Notes: generated by a model not told the origin, from the letters alone. 64,000 nucleotides of DNA from Branchiostoma floridae (GCF_000003815.2 NC_049989.1:12290434-12354433), one strand, 5' to 3'. Positions 12,201-27,200 are shown, counted from the stretch's first letter. Made by a program: numbers and translations.

Positions 12201-15200
12201 GATCTTTAGGGTAGTCCCTTCAGTTAACGTAATAACTGATTTCCAAGGGAGCCCTATATACATGTTCGCACATGTTCGCACAACGACGGGTTATACCGCC
12301 CCTTGAAACTTGAAACTTTATTACAATCAACTTTGCAGCCCCCATAGGGGCTGAATTGCATTGATTTTACACAACATATCATAACACAAAATAGCACTTC
12401 AGTCACCAGCGTTATACATATTGACAATTTGAGAAAGAAGCGAGATATCAATATAAAATCTTAAAACATATTTACATCAACATTTAGATAAAGCTTTTTG
12501 GGCTAGTGTCCGCGGTACAAACGACATCTTGTGTCGACGTGTTTTACTATGTGGCGTTTTCATTTCCACATTGCGACGTAGGTTGTATTGAGTTTTTACA
12601 ACAGGGGGCAGAAACTGTCTGCAGGGATGTGTAGTGTCCTTAAGGATCCGCTGCAGCTCGCGCATAGAGGCCTCGTGTCGCCTGGACTGTAGTGTAGGGA
12701 GTAGATGATGGTCCACGCCAATGATTTTGCAGCAGAGTTTTTGAATTTTTTCCAGTTCATCCGACAGGGTCTTTGGAAGCCCTCCCCACACAGGTGATCC
12801 ATACTCCACAATTGGCCGGATGAATGAGGTATAGATAGTTAGTAGTAAGTCAGAGGGTAGTCCGGCCCTTTTAGCAAGGCGTAGGTAGTGTATCCGTGGT
12901 TGTGCTTTGGATACCATACTTTTAACTTGTTCGTCCCAAGTAAGATCATGGGTAACAATAACTCCCAGAAGTTTGAATTTCGTGACTCTTTCCACTGGCT
13001 GGCCACCCAGCATAAGCGGTGGGGGATTAACTGGAACTCTGCGGCAGCTTATTACCATGTCTTTTGTTTTCTTTGCGTTTGCTTCCATGCTGTATGAAGC
13101 AGCCCATGACTCTACAGCAGTCATAGAGGTTTGTAGGATACCAGGAAGTGATCCCATTAGACACTCAGAGTTAGTCAGGTCATCCGCATACTTCACTGGG
13201 GTAACACTGGGGTGGATGTTTTCGTCCAGACAGTTCATGGCTATGACAAATAACGTCGGCGACAATATTCCTCCCTGGGGTGTGCCAGCTAGAACGGGTC
13301 GCGAATCCGAGACACATCCTCCCCATTTCACGCGCTGGTTGCGACCACTCAGGTACCTGTGTGAAAATTTGCCCATCCCGGACTAGTCCGGACCGGCATG
13401 AACCGTCAGTTCGAACCATGCAATAGTCCGGGGGTCGGACGGGTCGGTCGGACGGGACGGACGCTCGACAGTTCGCAGAACGGTTCGGACGGCCATAAAG
13501 GGTCCAGATTGGCCGCTTGGACTAGCCCGGACTACGTCCCGGACTGGTCCCGGACGGCATCGTTCGAACGCTTTCGGGCGGCGGCCTGGAGCGGGCCGTT
13601 CGAGCCGGTACGGCTCCGCCCGGGCCGGACGGCCGAACGGGCGGTTCCCATAGCAACAAAGCGATCCGAACCGTCTGGGGGCGTGCAGAGCACCGCGGGG
13701 CGCCGGTTCGGACGTCTGCGGACGTCTGCGAACCACCAATTTACATGGCAACTGTACCTCCCAAACACCCGTGGAATGCGTAAAATCGTGCTGTTGTGAG
13801 GTGGAAATCGCTGCCCAAACAGTTCGGACGGTCTGAACCGCCGGAATGCCGTCACAAAATAGAAAGAATTTGAATGCAATTCATCCCTCTGCCGCCAGCG
13901 CTCCTATAGACAAAGTATTAATGACGGCTTGAAGTTACAGAATGACACCAGCCGCAAGACAATCAATGTAAATCACATGTGCCCTCACTTTGACGTTATG
14001 TGCGTGCGGAGTCCCAGGAAACATTTGATTGCCCGCACAAACCATGTACAAAGCGTGAGTAATGGATTTCTGATGTCTTTCCGACTGAAGCGTGGTTACC
14101 AAACATGTGGTGGAGACACTATCACTAATATATGATATACATTCAAGTCCATAATCTAGAAGATTCATTTATAAACATCATTGAATGCCCTAATATATTC
14201 ATGCCAACGCTAGGCACGTTACGCACCCAGCGGCGGCGAGGGTTCAGTGACCCCATCTCAAACGTAAACAAGAAGACGATCCTATGAAGAAGCCAAACAT
14301 TTTGTTGGTGTGTGTTGAACTTTATTGTATTTTGTTGAAAGAAAGTTGTATCTAAATATTGAATTGTAATATATATGTTAATCTAGTGCCACAAAATATT
14401 ATTCTACGTGTCTAAAATAAGACTAGTTTTGATATAGGTGCTGGCCCCCATACGTGAATTGAACTCTCCCACACTTGATTGAAGCCTCCCGGTCCTTTGG
14501 GACAGCCGCCCGACAAGTGCGCACATGTCTATAACTCGTTGTTTGTTGTTTATCTTACGTTCCATGTGTTAATTTTTGGCACAGTTTGCACATCCATTGA
14601 CAGGAATACCACTAAGAATGATGTCGTCATTATACCCATTTCCTTTGTGTTTCTTGCCTTTTTTCACGAGCAAGTTATTCAAAGACGGGAAAATACGATC
14701 CAGATATCAATTTGCGAGCTAGTGGCTAGGCCACACCCACACAGCGCGAAACTTTAGGTATAGAGGCGTGCCGCTGTCCATCATCGCGTGGCGACCGACA
14801 AAATAATTAGCAACCATATATCCGCTAGCTGGGTGTCATGCTGTCCGTATTAGAAAACGTCTGCACAATTATTATTGGAATCTTTCGGCAGTAAATTTAC
14901 TTTGCGCACTTGTAAGCGACTTTTGACAAGACTGGTCGGTGTTCCCGTAAAGCTTTCCTTCTGTCCTAATCCCAGCAAAACTGGTCTCCGGGGACAGCCG
15001 CCTACCAGACCGATTCGTAGGGCAGGAATCAAAATGTCACACTACAACGGGTCTCCAATTTCTGGAAGGGTGGCAAAATCACCAATTGCAACGTCCGGCC
15101 GCACCGTTGAGCTTCGGCCGTAAGTCTAGAATCTACTTAAATTATTCAGCAAAGCAAATAGGATGTAAAATCTGCTTGTCTCTAGTGTATAGTTATTGTG

Positions 15201-18200
15201 CATGTGATTTCATTAACTTTTGTAAAATCAACGATATTCAGAAGGCTTCAGAAGTACCACGAGTGATACAACATGTATCATACAATGTTGATTGAATGAG
15301 TAGAGATTAAAAGACGTCACCCTAGAGGATTATTGTTAACCTACGCCGTAGACGTTTCAACTTTCACATCGCTTGATAGATTTTTATGCCCGTCAAAGGC
15401 ACATGTGTGAATTAGCAGGCGAAATCTTTACTTGCGGCACAAGTAAACAAACGCTTTTTGAAAAGTTGGTAAGGAGGAACAATATTAAACGGGGAGGATT
15501 ATTGTCGAGGAAATTCCGCTCGTGAGGACATGGATATAACGTCCTTGGGAGGAAGTTACTAGTATGCCATGGTGAGGAGAAGTAATTCTATGGAACGTTG
15601 ATATTAATATTTTTCAGTTGTAGTTGTACTCTACTCTCTCTACTCTATATGAAGCATGGACATGGACACCTGACGTGCTAATTCAGATTACGCTTAGTCT
15701 ACAGTTTAGTCTTTGTTCTGTGCATTTAGTCGTTACACAGCATTGGGCATGTACACAACCAAGATACACTTACTGAAGTACAGAGAAGAAAACAAATTCG
15801 CTGGAATTTCACAGGTTTTATCCCCAGGGGCAGGCAGGCGAGTTTCTAAAGCTTGAATCCCTGCTGACAATAATCCTGATAGCCCGTCCGAACGGTTCAA
15901 ACGGTTCGGGATTTACTGTGGCGTGTCCAGAGATCCGCCTGGCTCCGACATGTCCGACCCGTGATAACGTTGCCCCCAACCAGGGAGGTTTTATCAAACC
16001 CGGGACATTGAGGAAACAACTTCGTTACCTTCGTCATGGATTTAAAATTACCTCCGATCAGTGGTGTATGCGGAAATTGTAAGACGATCATAATCACATC
16101 ATTATCTTCGCCGAGAAGGTTATATTTATGATATAATTTGCAACGGTACGTGGAAACATGACTTCCTCTTTGCTGCAACAAGTGAATATTACGTCATCAT
16201 ACCACTGTGTTTCCACGAAAATGGGCGCTGAAACAACATTGTGCATAATACAGCCCACAGGAGTCCCAGTAAGTGCGGAAAAAATACATGCCTTCAGTTA
16301 GCCAGGATTTTGACTGTGCTGTTGATAATTTCACATCTAACACACTTGGTAACACAGCTAAACGATGTAAAACAGTTTCTTACCAGTTCAGTCTTGAACA
16401 AGATGGGATGTTTGTATTCCAGTCCGTTCGTATTCCACGGAAGTTTCGGCAGTCGGTTGGAACAGCACCAGAACATAATTCCACACAAATTGTTTGTGTT
16501 GCTAGTCCTTTTCCATCTCTCCATGGCAGTTTGATGCATCCTGACCCGAAACGACAACGTACAAACCCCTCACGCGACACCTCTTCCAACTTATCCATGA
16601 TAGTCTGTACATTTTGCCTTAGTATACGACTAAAAAGCGGAAAAATAACACAGGACATCAGGAAACGGTTTACTGATGAGTTTTCAATTTGAAATGACCG
16701 CGACGCACGCGCAATGCTCATGTTATCCCCAGGGGCAGACAGGGGAGTCTTTCAAGCTTGACACCCTGCTGACAATAATCGTGATAACCGGTCCGAACGT
16801 TCAGAACGGTTCGGGAGGCACTGTTGCGTGTCCTGAGATCCGCCTGTCCCTGGCCAGATCCAGGGCAGTTCTCTAAGTCTAACCTTTCATATTACGAAGG
16901 ATGAAGCGTCCAAATTTCTCAGGGGAACATGACACTGACCCCTAGATTGTGCGTCACCATCCCCAACCCCTATCAATTTGCGACGCACGGGTAGTGCATA
17001 GTCTCTCCTTCTGTAAGTGTAACGTGCTGGATGCAGCCATCCACGGCGTTTCTTGATCCAGTCGTCGCTTCGACTAACGAGTAATATATTTTCGAATTTT
17101 TATTGTACGTTTATGCTCTTAAAGCTAAGTACAGGTCAAAATGATAAAGTAGTTCTAACGCTTCTAACAACAATATGCATATAAAATGGTGGCGTTAGAT
17201 GTTCGGCTAACCGTTCCCTGTGTCCTGTTTTGGATACCGTACTCCAGCGTGACACAGCACTGTACTTGTTTTTAGTCCCACTTTCTTGATATAATGTCAA
17301 GGGGAATATCACTGGTCAAACTCAACACGTTTTCAGAGAGTCGATTGAAGTCTCGCTGCTACAGGTCGTCCAACAGGTGATCCAACCAGGTACTGCTCAC
17401 AAGTTCCTTTCCGGCCAAAGCATGCGCTTTGACTCCAAACGATGGTGGAAATTTTGGTAAGTGAGAAACATTCAAAATATTGCACTTCACAAATCATGTT
17501 AGGTATTGTCCACAAGGCGAGATAATGCCGGACGCCATGAAAGGCAATAAAGATGCTAAATACATTTTCAACATTATCTCCCGTATTATTGCACATTTGG
17601 ACAGAATCGTCGCTTGGTACAATGACAGTCAATCGAAACGTAGCGCAACTCAATGTCGTCTTATTTGTAAAGCGCCAGAGACAATTATTTAATCATAGGG
17701 TAGAAAGATTATATTTAGTTCTACAGAAAACAATGGTGGTCTGTAACTTTTCCCCGCCCGTTTTAACGCCGTGCGAGCATGATCAATCCCGAGTCGTATG
17801 GTGAAGACCTCAGGTGCCAGGGTGACCTACAATAGCATTGTCGTTTATTCTTCTTATAGTACTTTATTACACTGCGCTTGGAAGACAACGATTTTATTGG
17901 CGTGGGCAATGTAGTTAGTAAATCAAACACGACAGCAGAACGGACAATATAGCGTTCGTGTGATTTAGAAACGAAATACGGCGTGCCGAATTCTTATTCG
18001 CCATGCCACTGCGACTATCCAAGCGGTATCTGCTGTTACGTGTTTAAGACTTTTTTCTCATTTATCGCTAGAGAAAAATAAAGAGACAAACAGGACTAAA
18101 ACATATTCATTCTTCATGAGAACAGACTTCGTAACAATGACTTGTTCATACCTATAGATATTCATATGTCTGTTTAGTTATAGACCTTACGAAAGTCGCT

Positions 18201-21200
18201 TTACTTTTGTCGTGTCAATAAAGATTTTATATGCTGCATGCACGGCATTTGGTAGTGTACGAGATACGATACAAAGACTGGTACTTCGTGGCAGATTACC
18301 CTTTAATAATGGTCGAGAGGATAAACATGTAGGTGTGATCCGCGTACTCAACGCTGCATGGGCGTGATGGGCAATCCAAACTGTGCAGGTCGCGTACTAT
18401 TCCCTGGCCGGCTTACTCTTCTATTCATTCTATTTCTACGGTTTTCCAGCGACCCGGAGTCTGGTACTGGTAGAGACTAACATTTTCCTGCAAGGAGAGA
18501 GCAAGCCGACATGCAAGTCGGCAAGCAAGCCTGCCGACTTTATTAGACAAACAGGCATTTGTCGCAGTTCTCCCAGACGTATTTTCCCGTCCATAAAACT
18601 CGGACAGGGCCCACAACCTAAATTATGTCACAAAATGTGGCAATATGTAACTGCGAAAATTTTGGCATTGTCTTAATCACGTGGTTGAACAACGTGTTTT
18701 GGCTCGCCATATTCAGATGAATTTCCAAGAAACTTGATAGTGGGGCATAGGATTTCAGTTTCAGTTTCTTACAACCAATCATGTGGCTCATTATTTGCAG
18801 TGAAAATCGACGTCTCCGGCTCATTTCGTACAAATCGTAGCGATTGGCTAGCCAGTAAATAGATTGTCCCACACTGTACACATCAAACGGCTGCCGCCAG
18901 CATGGCGCCATGGTAACGGCCAATGTGTGGTGGGAAGACCACCAGAGCGCCGCTCACGTGCGCCTCACAGGCGGGATGTCAATCAACCCGCTGTTTATTT
19001 CAGCGGGTGCAGCCTGGAACTGGGGTCGCCGTGTTTTCCAAAATCATCTCGCACACTGGACAGCCGGGCTTTCTGAGCAACGTTCGCACATGCAGAAAAA
19101 CTGCACTGAGTAGCGGAGCAGATTCTTCAAAGGGTGACTCAACACTGTAAGCTGGAAATTGGAAAATGAACAGCATTTTATAAGTGTATGTAAACTTTGC
19201 TAGAAGACCCATCAGTTGGTTTTTGCTTAACTCTATTGAGTATTGTATTATACTCTACTCTTCACTTCAGATAGCCGTGCGTGGTGACATATATGTACAA
19301 GAAAACACGTCACCCATTCATTAGTCGCGGCCAAAATATAATATAGAAGAAAAGTTGTAGATTTGAAGGTAGAAAAATCTCAATTTTTTAAATTTTCATA
19401 GTACATTTTGTATTGTTCTGGCGATAGTGCAACGCTATTACTATTAGTGTTCGCCCGCTCTGGCTGTTGCCCCGCAATAATGGACGTAATGCATGCCTCT
19501 AACAATGTCTAATAGTCTCACCTACGGACTTTGCTGCTCTTCTGGCCGCTGCGCCTAGTGTACGGAAGGGGGCGCTGTCGCACGGCTTCATACAATTTAG
19601 GGACTTAGACAAAATTTGGCAGGGCGGCGGCAATTTTTTCTAAGTGTTTTACGGCGCCCGAAGCGTCCGGCGGTCCTGAACTGCCGAACGTGCTGAACCA
19701 CTTAATGACGGTTCACCGCCCGGCGCTCGGACTGGCAGCCTCGCGGGCCGGACGGCTTTGACGTAGGCGGACCGCTCGGACTGCCCTCGGACCGGTCCGA
19801 ACCGTTCGGGGCGAGTTGATTTTCACACAGGCAGCTAGAGATGCATGCCCAAAGGTTTCGTCTTACGCCCAACCTTGCCAGGCTACACAGGAGCTTCCCA
19901 TGGTCAATGTTGTCGAACGCTCGGGAAAAGTCTATGAATGCAACATGGACGTCCATTTTAGGATTGCTATTTACAGCGTCATGCCTTGCTTTGTTGTCTG
20001 TATGAGGGCTGAGACGGTAGACCTACCACGCCTGAAACCGTGCTGTGAATTGAGAATTTTGTCATCGGTGTCTCGCAATAGTAGCTCACGGACAAAGACC
20101 TCCAGCACTTTGCCAAGACAACTAGTCAAGGAGATCCGACGAAACTCTTCGGGACCTTTCGGTTTAGGTGTTTTTGGTACAGGCACGACAAGTTCCTCTT
20201 TCCACTTGCTTGGAAAGGTTCCCTTCTGAAGACAACTGTTGTAAATGTCCGTCAGGATCGGAGCGAGCTCCTCGTGGAAAGTTGTCAGAAGCCAGGGTGG
20301 TAATTGATCCCCCCCGGTTGCCTTACGTGGATTGACCCGTTTCAGCTGAAGCTTCACCTGGCCTATTATATGCTCAGTTCAGGTAAAAATCCGTCCGAGA
20401 GCTGGCTGGCTACATCCGCAACATCAGGAATGGAACGCTGTACGTTGGCCCAGACTGAGGAGAAGTGTTCGCTCAGGGACTCGCACATGTCTTTCTCTTC
20501 GGTAGCTGAGCTTTGAGGAGTTCTCCCTCTCGGCGCCGACACTCCTATCAGGGACTTGACCATGCTGAACCATTTGTTTGAGTCTGTGTGCTTGAGTTCT
20601 TCCACTTCTCTCTGGTAGTACAACTTTTTGGCAGACTTCAGACAGCGTTGAACCTTGTTTCTTAGCTTTTGGTAAGCACCAGTGTTACCCGACATGTAGG
20701 TTTTCTGTCTCTCAGCTATCAAGCGCTTTATGTGTGGGGTTATCCACGGCTTGTCTTGGGACGTGACTTTTCCCTTCTTCAGTGGCACTGTCTTGTCAAG
20801 GAGTGGACACACGATGGAATAAAAGCGCTCTACTTTCTGGTCAACGTTTGCGGTTTCCTCCACTGGCGTAAAGTCTACAAGGTTAAGTGCTAGCCCGAGC
20901 GCTCGCATCGCCTCAGGAGTACACTTCCTACGGCGGTGAACAAACACTGGATCCTTTGGCCAGGGTCTACCCGGGAGAGTTAGGAGCTGATGGTCAGACT
21001 GGCCAAGCGGTGGGTGATGCTGCGGTTGTTCGTTGTAGAACTTGGTCAGATTAGTGAATATAGAATCCAGCTGATTCTGACCTCGTGTTGGAGATTTTAC
21101 CACCTGCTTCAGTCGACACCTTGTGCACAGGGGCTGGTGCTTCAACTGGTTCGTGTCCCCCATCAGTATCACTCCAGACAGGGGGTATTTCATCTCTGCA

Positions 21201-24200
21201 GACTGGATAGACTTACACAAGTACGAGATGACTTCTGTGTCAGGTTTGCACCTTATCGTACCTGGTGGAGGATTGTACAGCACGCCGGTGATGATGCTGT
21301 TAACCCCTCTCGGCAGACGATCTGGGCGTATCCTAAGCCACAGGCACTCAAACGAATCATCTTCCAAGTCAACAAGTCTACTGTGAGGGATAGAGGATCT
21401 AACGTAAGCACATGCACCTCCATCCCCGCCACCAGTGCGGTCCTTTCTGTGCAGCACGAAGCCATTTAAGTCTACAACACTGTCTGGAATGTCTGGACGC
21501 AACCATGATTCGGTGATTCCTAATACCGATGAGCCTGTCTGTTCTGCAACAACGGTGAGTTCGTCTACTTTGGGCAGCAGCGAACGGGCATTACACAGTA
21601 ACATGGTTGGGAAACTATGACGAGCTTGCTGAGACTTATATTGCTGCGTTTTCTCGTTGATCATGGTCACCTGCTGAAGAACTCTCATTCGATCAGCGTG
21701 TTGTTTACTGTCCCATGATGATTTGCATATGAAACCCCGACGGGGGGTGCTTATCCTCCTAGTGTTCACAACTTGGATAAAACGCTTCAGGTTCTTGCCA
21801 CCCTTCTTACCTCTGGGTCGGGATCGTCTTAGAAGACCATGGCTGAGTAATCGCTCTTTTAAGGTTGACACAGATGGAGTAGCAGCTCGCCGGAGACTCG
21901 TTAAGAACTCCATGGAGTACTTCAGTGGGGCGGCCATTGTTCAGGTTGAGTGTTGTCGTCGTGACACGAAGTCTCCTGTTTGCGACGATTCAGGAACCCA
22001 GTTCTTCCATGAGTAATCCAAACCTGCCCACAAGCTCTCAGAAACACGACATCTTGCATAGAGCCTCCAGAATACGATATACAGTAAAATTGACGGAAAA
22101 ACAAAGGAAACAGGGCAGAGGTACAAAATACCGCGGCTGCCCTCGAGGGGCGCCACCTGTTACCCTTACGGGGTGACACACCCGTCCGGGTGAATGATGT
22201 AGATCACCATGTGGCTGATACGAGACAGAGGTCGCCAGGCCTCCATCCGGGTGATTTGAAGTGAATCACCAACTTCCGACAGAAGGATTTGCACCAACGC
22301 ACACCGCACCATCGCACGTGTGGGGGTTCTTTAACGTGCATGGGGTATGGCTCTCCCCATACACGGGACCTCCATTTAACGTCCTATCCGAGGGACGACT
22401 CATTTTTCACTTGAGTAAAGTGAGGAAAGTCGTGTAAAGTGCCTTTCCCAAGGGCACAAGACCGGCAACACGGCAGGCGGATTCGAACCGGCGACCTCTC
22501 GGTCACGGGCCGAATACACTACCACTGTGCTACGCGGCCCCACCACGATTGCATCACCTTCGTTAGTAATGGGGCATATATCTGACTTTTCGAGAATCTA
22601 AACTGTAGGTGTATATCCTCCCCAGGTTGCCGGATGCCCGGTGGTACCACCAGCCCCTCCAAGTTTTGGGACGTCATCAGCGAAGGACGAAACGTCATCA
22701 CGGAGGTACCAGCGGAGCGATGGTCCCTGGACGTGTACCACAGCACCGACCCGCACCAGTCAGGTACCCACGTCACGCGCAGGGCCGGCTTTGTGGACGA
22801 CATCGACATGTTCGACCACACCTTCTTCAAGATCTCGCCTCGTGAGGCCGCCATGATGGACCCGCAGCAGCGCCACCTGCTGGAAGTGACGTACGAGGCG
22901 TTTGAAGATGCAGGTATCACGCCTGAGAGTGTGTCTGAGTCTTGTGGTGTGTTTGTGGGAATAGGCATGATGGATTACGCTTTGAACATGGCCGATGACA
23001 AACACCTGTTCAACTCGTATGCAAACACAGGCGTTGCGCACAGCGTGGCCGCAAACAGAATCTCCTATGCCTTCAATCTAAAGGGCCCAAGTCTTGCCGT
23101 AGACACGGCCTGCGCGGCGTCCATGACAGCCCTACACTTAGGGTGTTCCTCCTTAAGAATTAAGGAATGCAGCGTCGCCATCGTCGGGGGAGCCAACGTG
23201 CTCCTCATGCCGGAGGTAACGGTGGCGTTCAGTGCCATGGGGGTGCTGTCACCTGACGGATTCAGCTGTCCGTTTGACGCATCTGCCAACGGCTACGTCC
23301 GCAGTGAAGGGTTCGGCGCCATCTTGTTGAAGCCTCTCAGCGACGCCATACGGGACAGAGATCACGTGTACAGCGTCATCAGGGGAAGTGCTATATCCGA
23401 TAACGGCTTCAGTCAGAGCATCACCATGCCGTCCTCCGGTGAACAGGAGAAGCTGATGAGGACAACCTACGCCCGCTTCGGAGTCCCTCTCTCAAGCGTC
23501 ATGTACGTCGAAGCGCACGGAACAAGCACGCCCGTCGGGGATCCTGCGGAGGCTGAAGCCATTGGTAAAACCTTCGGTAGACGTTCAGCCTCTCCGTTGA
23601 AGATTGGGTCTGCGAAGAGTAATTTCGGACACATGGAGTGCGCAGCAGGCATGGTAGGGGTCATCAAGACTGCGCTGATGCTGGACAGGCGAGCCCTCTG
23701 TCCCTCCGTCAACTATACCAAGCCGAGCCCCAAAGTCGACTTTGACGAGCTCGGCATCTCAGTGCAAACTGAGGTGGAAACCTTTCCTGACAACAAGAAG
23801 GTGACCCTCGGCGTCAACAGTTTTGGGTTTGGAGGAGCCCTGGCTCATGTGATAATGGAAGAGAGCAGAGCAACACGATCAGTGCGTCCGACCTACAACA
23901 AAAGGGGATGGCAGTTTGGAACTAGTGACCAAGAAGGTGATTTCATCATTCTGCCGCTCAGCGGAAAGTCTCCGGACGCCCTCAGGGACCTTTCCGCCAA
24001 GTGGCTGACGTACAAAGAGAAGGATGCCATCAAGGTTTCCTCGTGGGTTGCCACGCGCAGAAACCACTATCAAAACAGACTTGCTGTCGTCACCAATTCT
24101 GGCGCCAAGACAAGAGAGGGCCTGCAGGGTTACGTCAACAAGATGGCTGCCGATGACGTCATAACTGGAACAACACAGAGCTCCCGCCCAAAAGTTTGCT

Positions 24201-27200
24201 TCGTTTTCCCTGGTCAAGGGCAACAGTGGAACGACATGGGGAGGAAGCTGTATCAGATGGAGTCTGTGTTCAGGGATACAGTTGATACATGTGACAGGAT
24301 CTTCGCGCGAGTCAGTGGATGGTCCCTCTTGCAGAAGACCGGGCTGTTCACTTCAAACGACGGCCCCGCAGAGCTCACCCTCGCGGACATGATTGTCTCC
24401 CAACCTGCCATACTCTTCACCCAGCTGGGCTTGTTTGCTTTGCTGAAGCATTGGGGCGTTTCTCCCGATGTGATCGTCGGGCACAGTCTGGGAGAGGTCG
24501 CAGCAGCCTATGCCTGTGGTGGTCTAACTTTAGAGGAAACCATCCAGGCTATCCACATCAGAAGCACAGAACAAGCCAAACTACAGGGAACCGGGAGCAT
24601 GGCCGCCATGCGCGCATCAAAGGCAGAGGCTGAGGTGCTCATTGCCAAGTGCGAGGGTGTGAAAGTGGCATGCGACAACTCACCTACATCTGTCACCATC
24701 GCAGGGTCAACAGACGCCATTGCTACACTGCAAGATCAAAATCCAACAAAGCTGAAAAAGCTACTTGTCTCTTGCGCGTTCCACACATACCACATGGACC
24801 CAATCAAAGACGAGTTTCTCGAAGCGATGTCTTCCATACAGACAAACGGAAAAGGACAAGATCGCGCACCTCTGTACTCCACGACGACAGGGTGTCACTA
24901 CACGGGGAAGTTTGACGGTCAGTACTGGTGGGAGAACATCAGAGGACAGGTCAAGTTCACTTCAGCCATTCAAGCCATCATCCAGAACCACAATGCTGAC
25001 GTTTTCATCGAGCTTGGCGCCTCCGCTACGCTGTTGTCATCAGTCAACCAGACACTCAAGCACGAAAACTGTCCCATGAAAGTCACCGTAACGTGTGGAC
25101 AGCGCCAGCAAAACGACCACAAGTGCATGCTGCGTGCCTTGGCTACCCTGTACGTGAATGGGGTGGACATCGACTGGAAAAACGCTACCCAGGACGCAGC
25201 TGAATGGGCGCCGGTCCCTACATACGCCTGGCAGCACCAGCGGCATTGGCAAGAAGCCGAATCCTCGCGGAAAAGAAGGCTGGGTCTGGAGGACCGTAGC
25301 TTCAAGGGGCAGAATGGCAACATCACCCTGGAAAAGTTCCCCTTCCTCGCAGACCACGTGGTGAACGAAAGCGTGGTGTTTCCAGGGGCGGGATACATTG
25401 AGTACATGGTGCAGATGGCCATTGATAGCTCTGAAAACCCGGCACTGGAGAACATCCAGTTCAAACAAGTCCTAGTCTGGCCAGAAGGCAGTGACGTCAA
25501 CAAAAACAAAGCCTCGGTCCAACTGACATACACGAAGGAGAGAGGAAAGATAGAGGTAGCCACAGACAGAGTACACGCGGGATGTCTTGTCACCAAGTCA
25601 GAAGATGCTGGGTCAGAGGGCAAACTGGACACCAAACCATCAGAGGACATGAAGACAGTGACCTGCGAAACATTTTACCAGCGATTCAGTGAGTTGGGGT
25701 TGCTGTACGGCTCCGAGTTCCAGGTCGTGAGTGAGGCGTTTGTGGGTGACTGGAAAGCCATCGGGTTCCTGAAGCCAGCCACAGATGCACAGCAAAGGGT
25801 CCAAACAACAACCTTGGACGGCTGCTTCCAGGTTGCCCTCTCTGCCATTGGTCCAAGCTCGACTCTGTATCTTCCAACAGAGATCGCCACATTCAAGATG
25901 TACGTACCATCTCTGCCGCTCGGGGAGCCCATGGTAGCTCATGCCACGATTGTTTCCCGTACCAGCATGTCATTCCATGCTAACATTGCACTGGCGACTA
26001 TCCAGGGAACGATCCTTGCACAAATCGACGGATTGGAAGCGACAAATGTTTCAGGCATCAAGACAGACGTAAACACAGACAGCTGTCTGTATGAAACAAC
26101 ATGGCAACCTGTCACCTCACCTCTGCCACCAACAAGTATCTTCTGTGACCTGTTTAAAGAGGACCGTCTACAGGAGCAATACGGGGACGACATGGAGATG
26201 ATAGAGACAGCAGAGAAAGCCCTACCTAAGCTCAAACGTCTGGCGGTGTCCTACATTCAACACGCACTGGACTCTGTCCCCGAAAATGAGGTCAACCCAA
26301 GAAACAAGCGGTACGTACAGAGGCTTAGAACCATCGTCGATGCTGAAGGCAAAGAAAAGAACGACTCGAAGTCGCTTGATGAAATCCACAAGAGCTTGGA
26401 AGAGGTGCGAAAAGAGGTCCCGGCGATGGAGCAGGAGTTCAGCATGCTGCGGCGGCTCGGAGACATGTTGCCGACCAGTCTTCGTGACCCTTCCGCTGCA
26501 TTGCCGATTCTCTTTGCCGCCGACTGCCTGGCCGAATACTTCATGGACTCCCTGACAACAAGGATGTACTACCGCGCTTGCGCAGATGCCATGGAGCAAG
26601 CTGTGAAGGCCGCACTTCAGCGTAAACAAACCCTTCGGATTCTCGAAGTTGGAGGTCGCATGGGTGGACTAGCGCGCCACCTTCTGAAGCCTCTCAAAAG
26701 TCAGGGAGACGCGGGACACATTGAGTACGTCTTCACTAACCTAAACATGAGCTCATTCGCAAATTGCAGTAAAGTACTTGAAGATTACACTTTCATCAAG
26801 TTCCAAGAGCTTGACATCGAGGCAGCAGTGGTTCCACAGGGCTTCGTCCCGGGTTCGTTTGACATCGTCCTCTGTATGGACATTCTTCACTCGGCTGTTG
26901 ACGCGATGGAAGGCTTGAAGAACATGCAAAGTCTTCTCTGTCCTGGGGGATGGATAGTCATGATGGAACCGACAAATGCTTTCCACATGTGCGAGCTGAT
27001 CTTCGGGTCAATGAAGCTCTGTTGGATTTATGACGATAACTACAGGACGGACAACTGTTGGCTGTCGCGAGAAGGGTGGAGCAAGGTTTTCGCAGATGGA
27101 GGTATGTGTGATGTTGTGAGTGTGTCTTCGCCCGAAGAGTTCTTCCATTCCATTATCATTGGAAGAAAGCAAATGTCATCGCGTGAAGTCCCTGCTGTAT

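Larger units (their letters stand above)
13356..19831. mobile_element. 6.5-kb insert with terminal inverted repeats, splitting the LINE
   Basis: Both ends carry CCTGTGTGAAAAT (13356-13368) and its complement (19819-19831), and similarity extends to about 40 bp through TTCGGACCGG-type sequence. The flanking LINE is restored by removing the insert and one TA (left TA at 13354-13355; right CA, read as a mutated TA). The reading frame ISS-YLSGRNQ is then continuous. The ends are GC rich with many CCGNNCGG palindromes (13380-13700, 19640-19815). I recognise no transposase inside; the 139-codon frame at 16273 resembles nothing I know. It is probably a non-autonomous DNA transposon with nested repeats. 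Confidence 0.75.

Noticed and set aside
13398-13879. Overlapping 115-133-codon frames on both strands
   Set aside because: High GC palindromic DNA at the insert end lacks stops by composition; no motif.
16273-16692. 139-codon frame inside the 6.5-kb insert as a transposase
   Set aside because: No catalytic DDE pattern or other motif; overlapping frames of similar length exist on both strands.
22634-22636. ATG at 22634 as the PKS start
   Set aside because: It lies within the KS motif, and an in-phase upstream exon supplies the missing strand.
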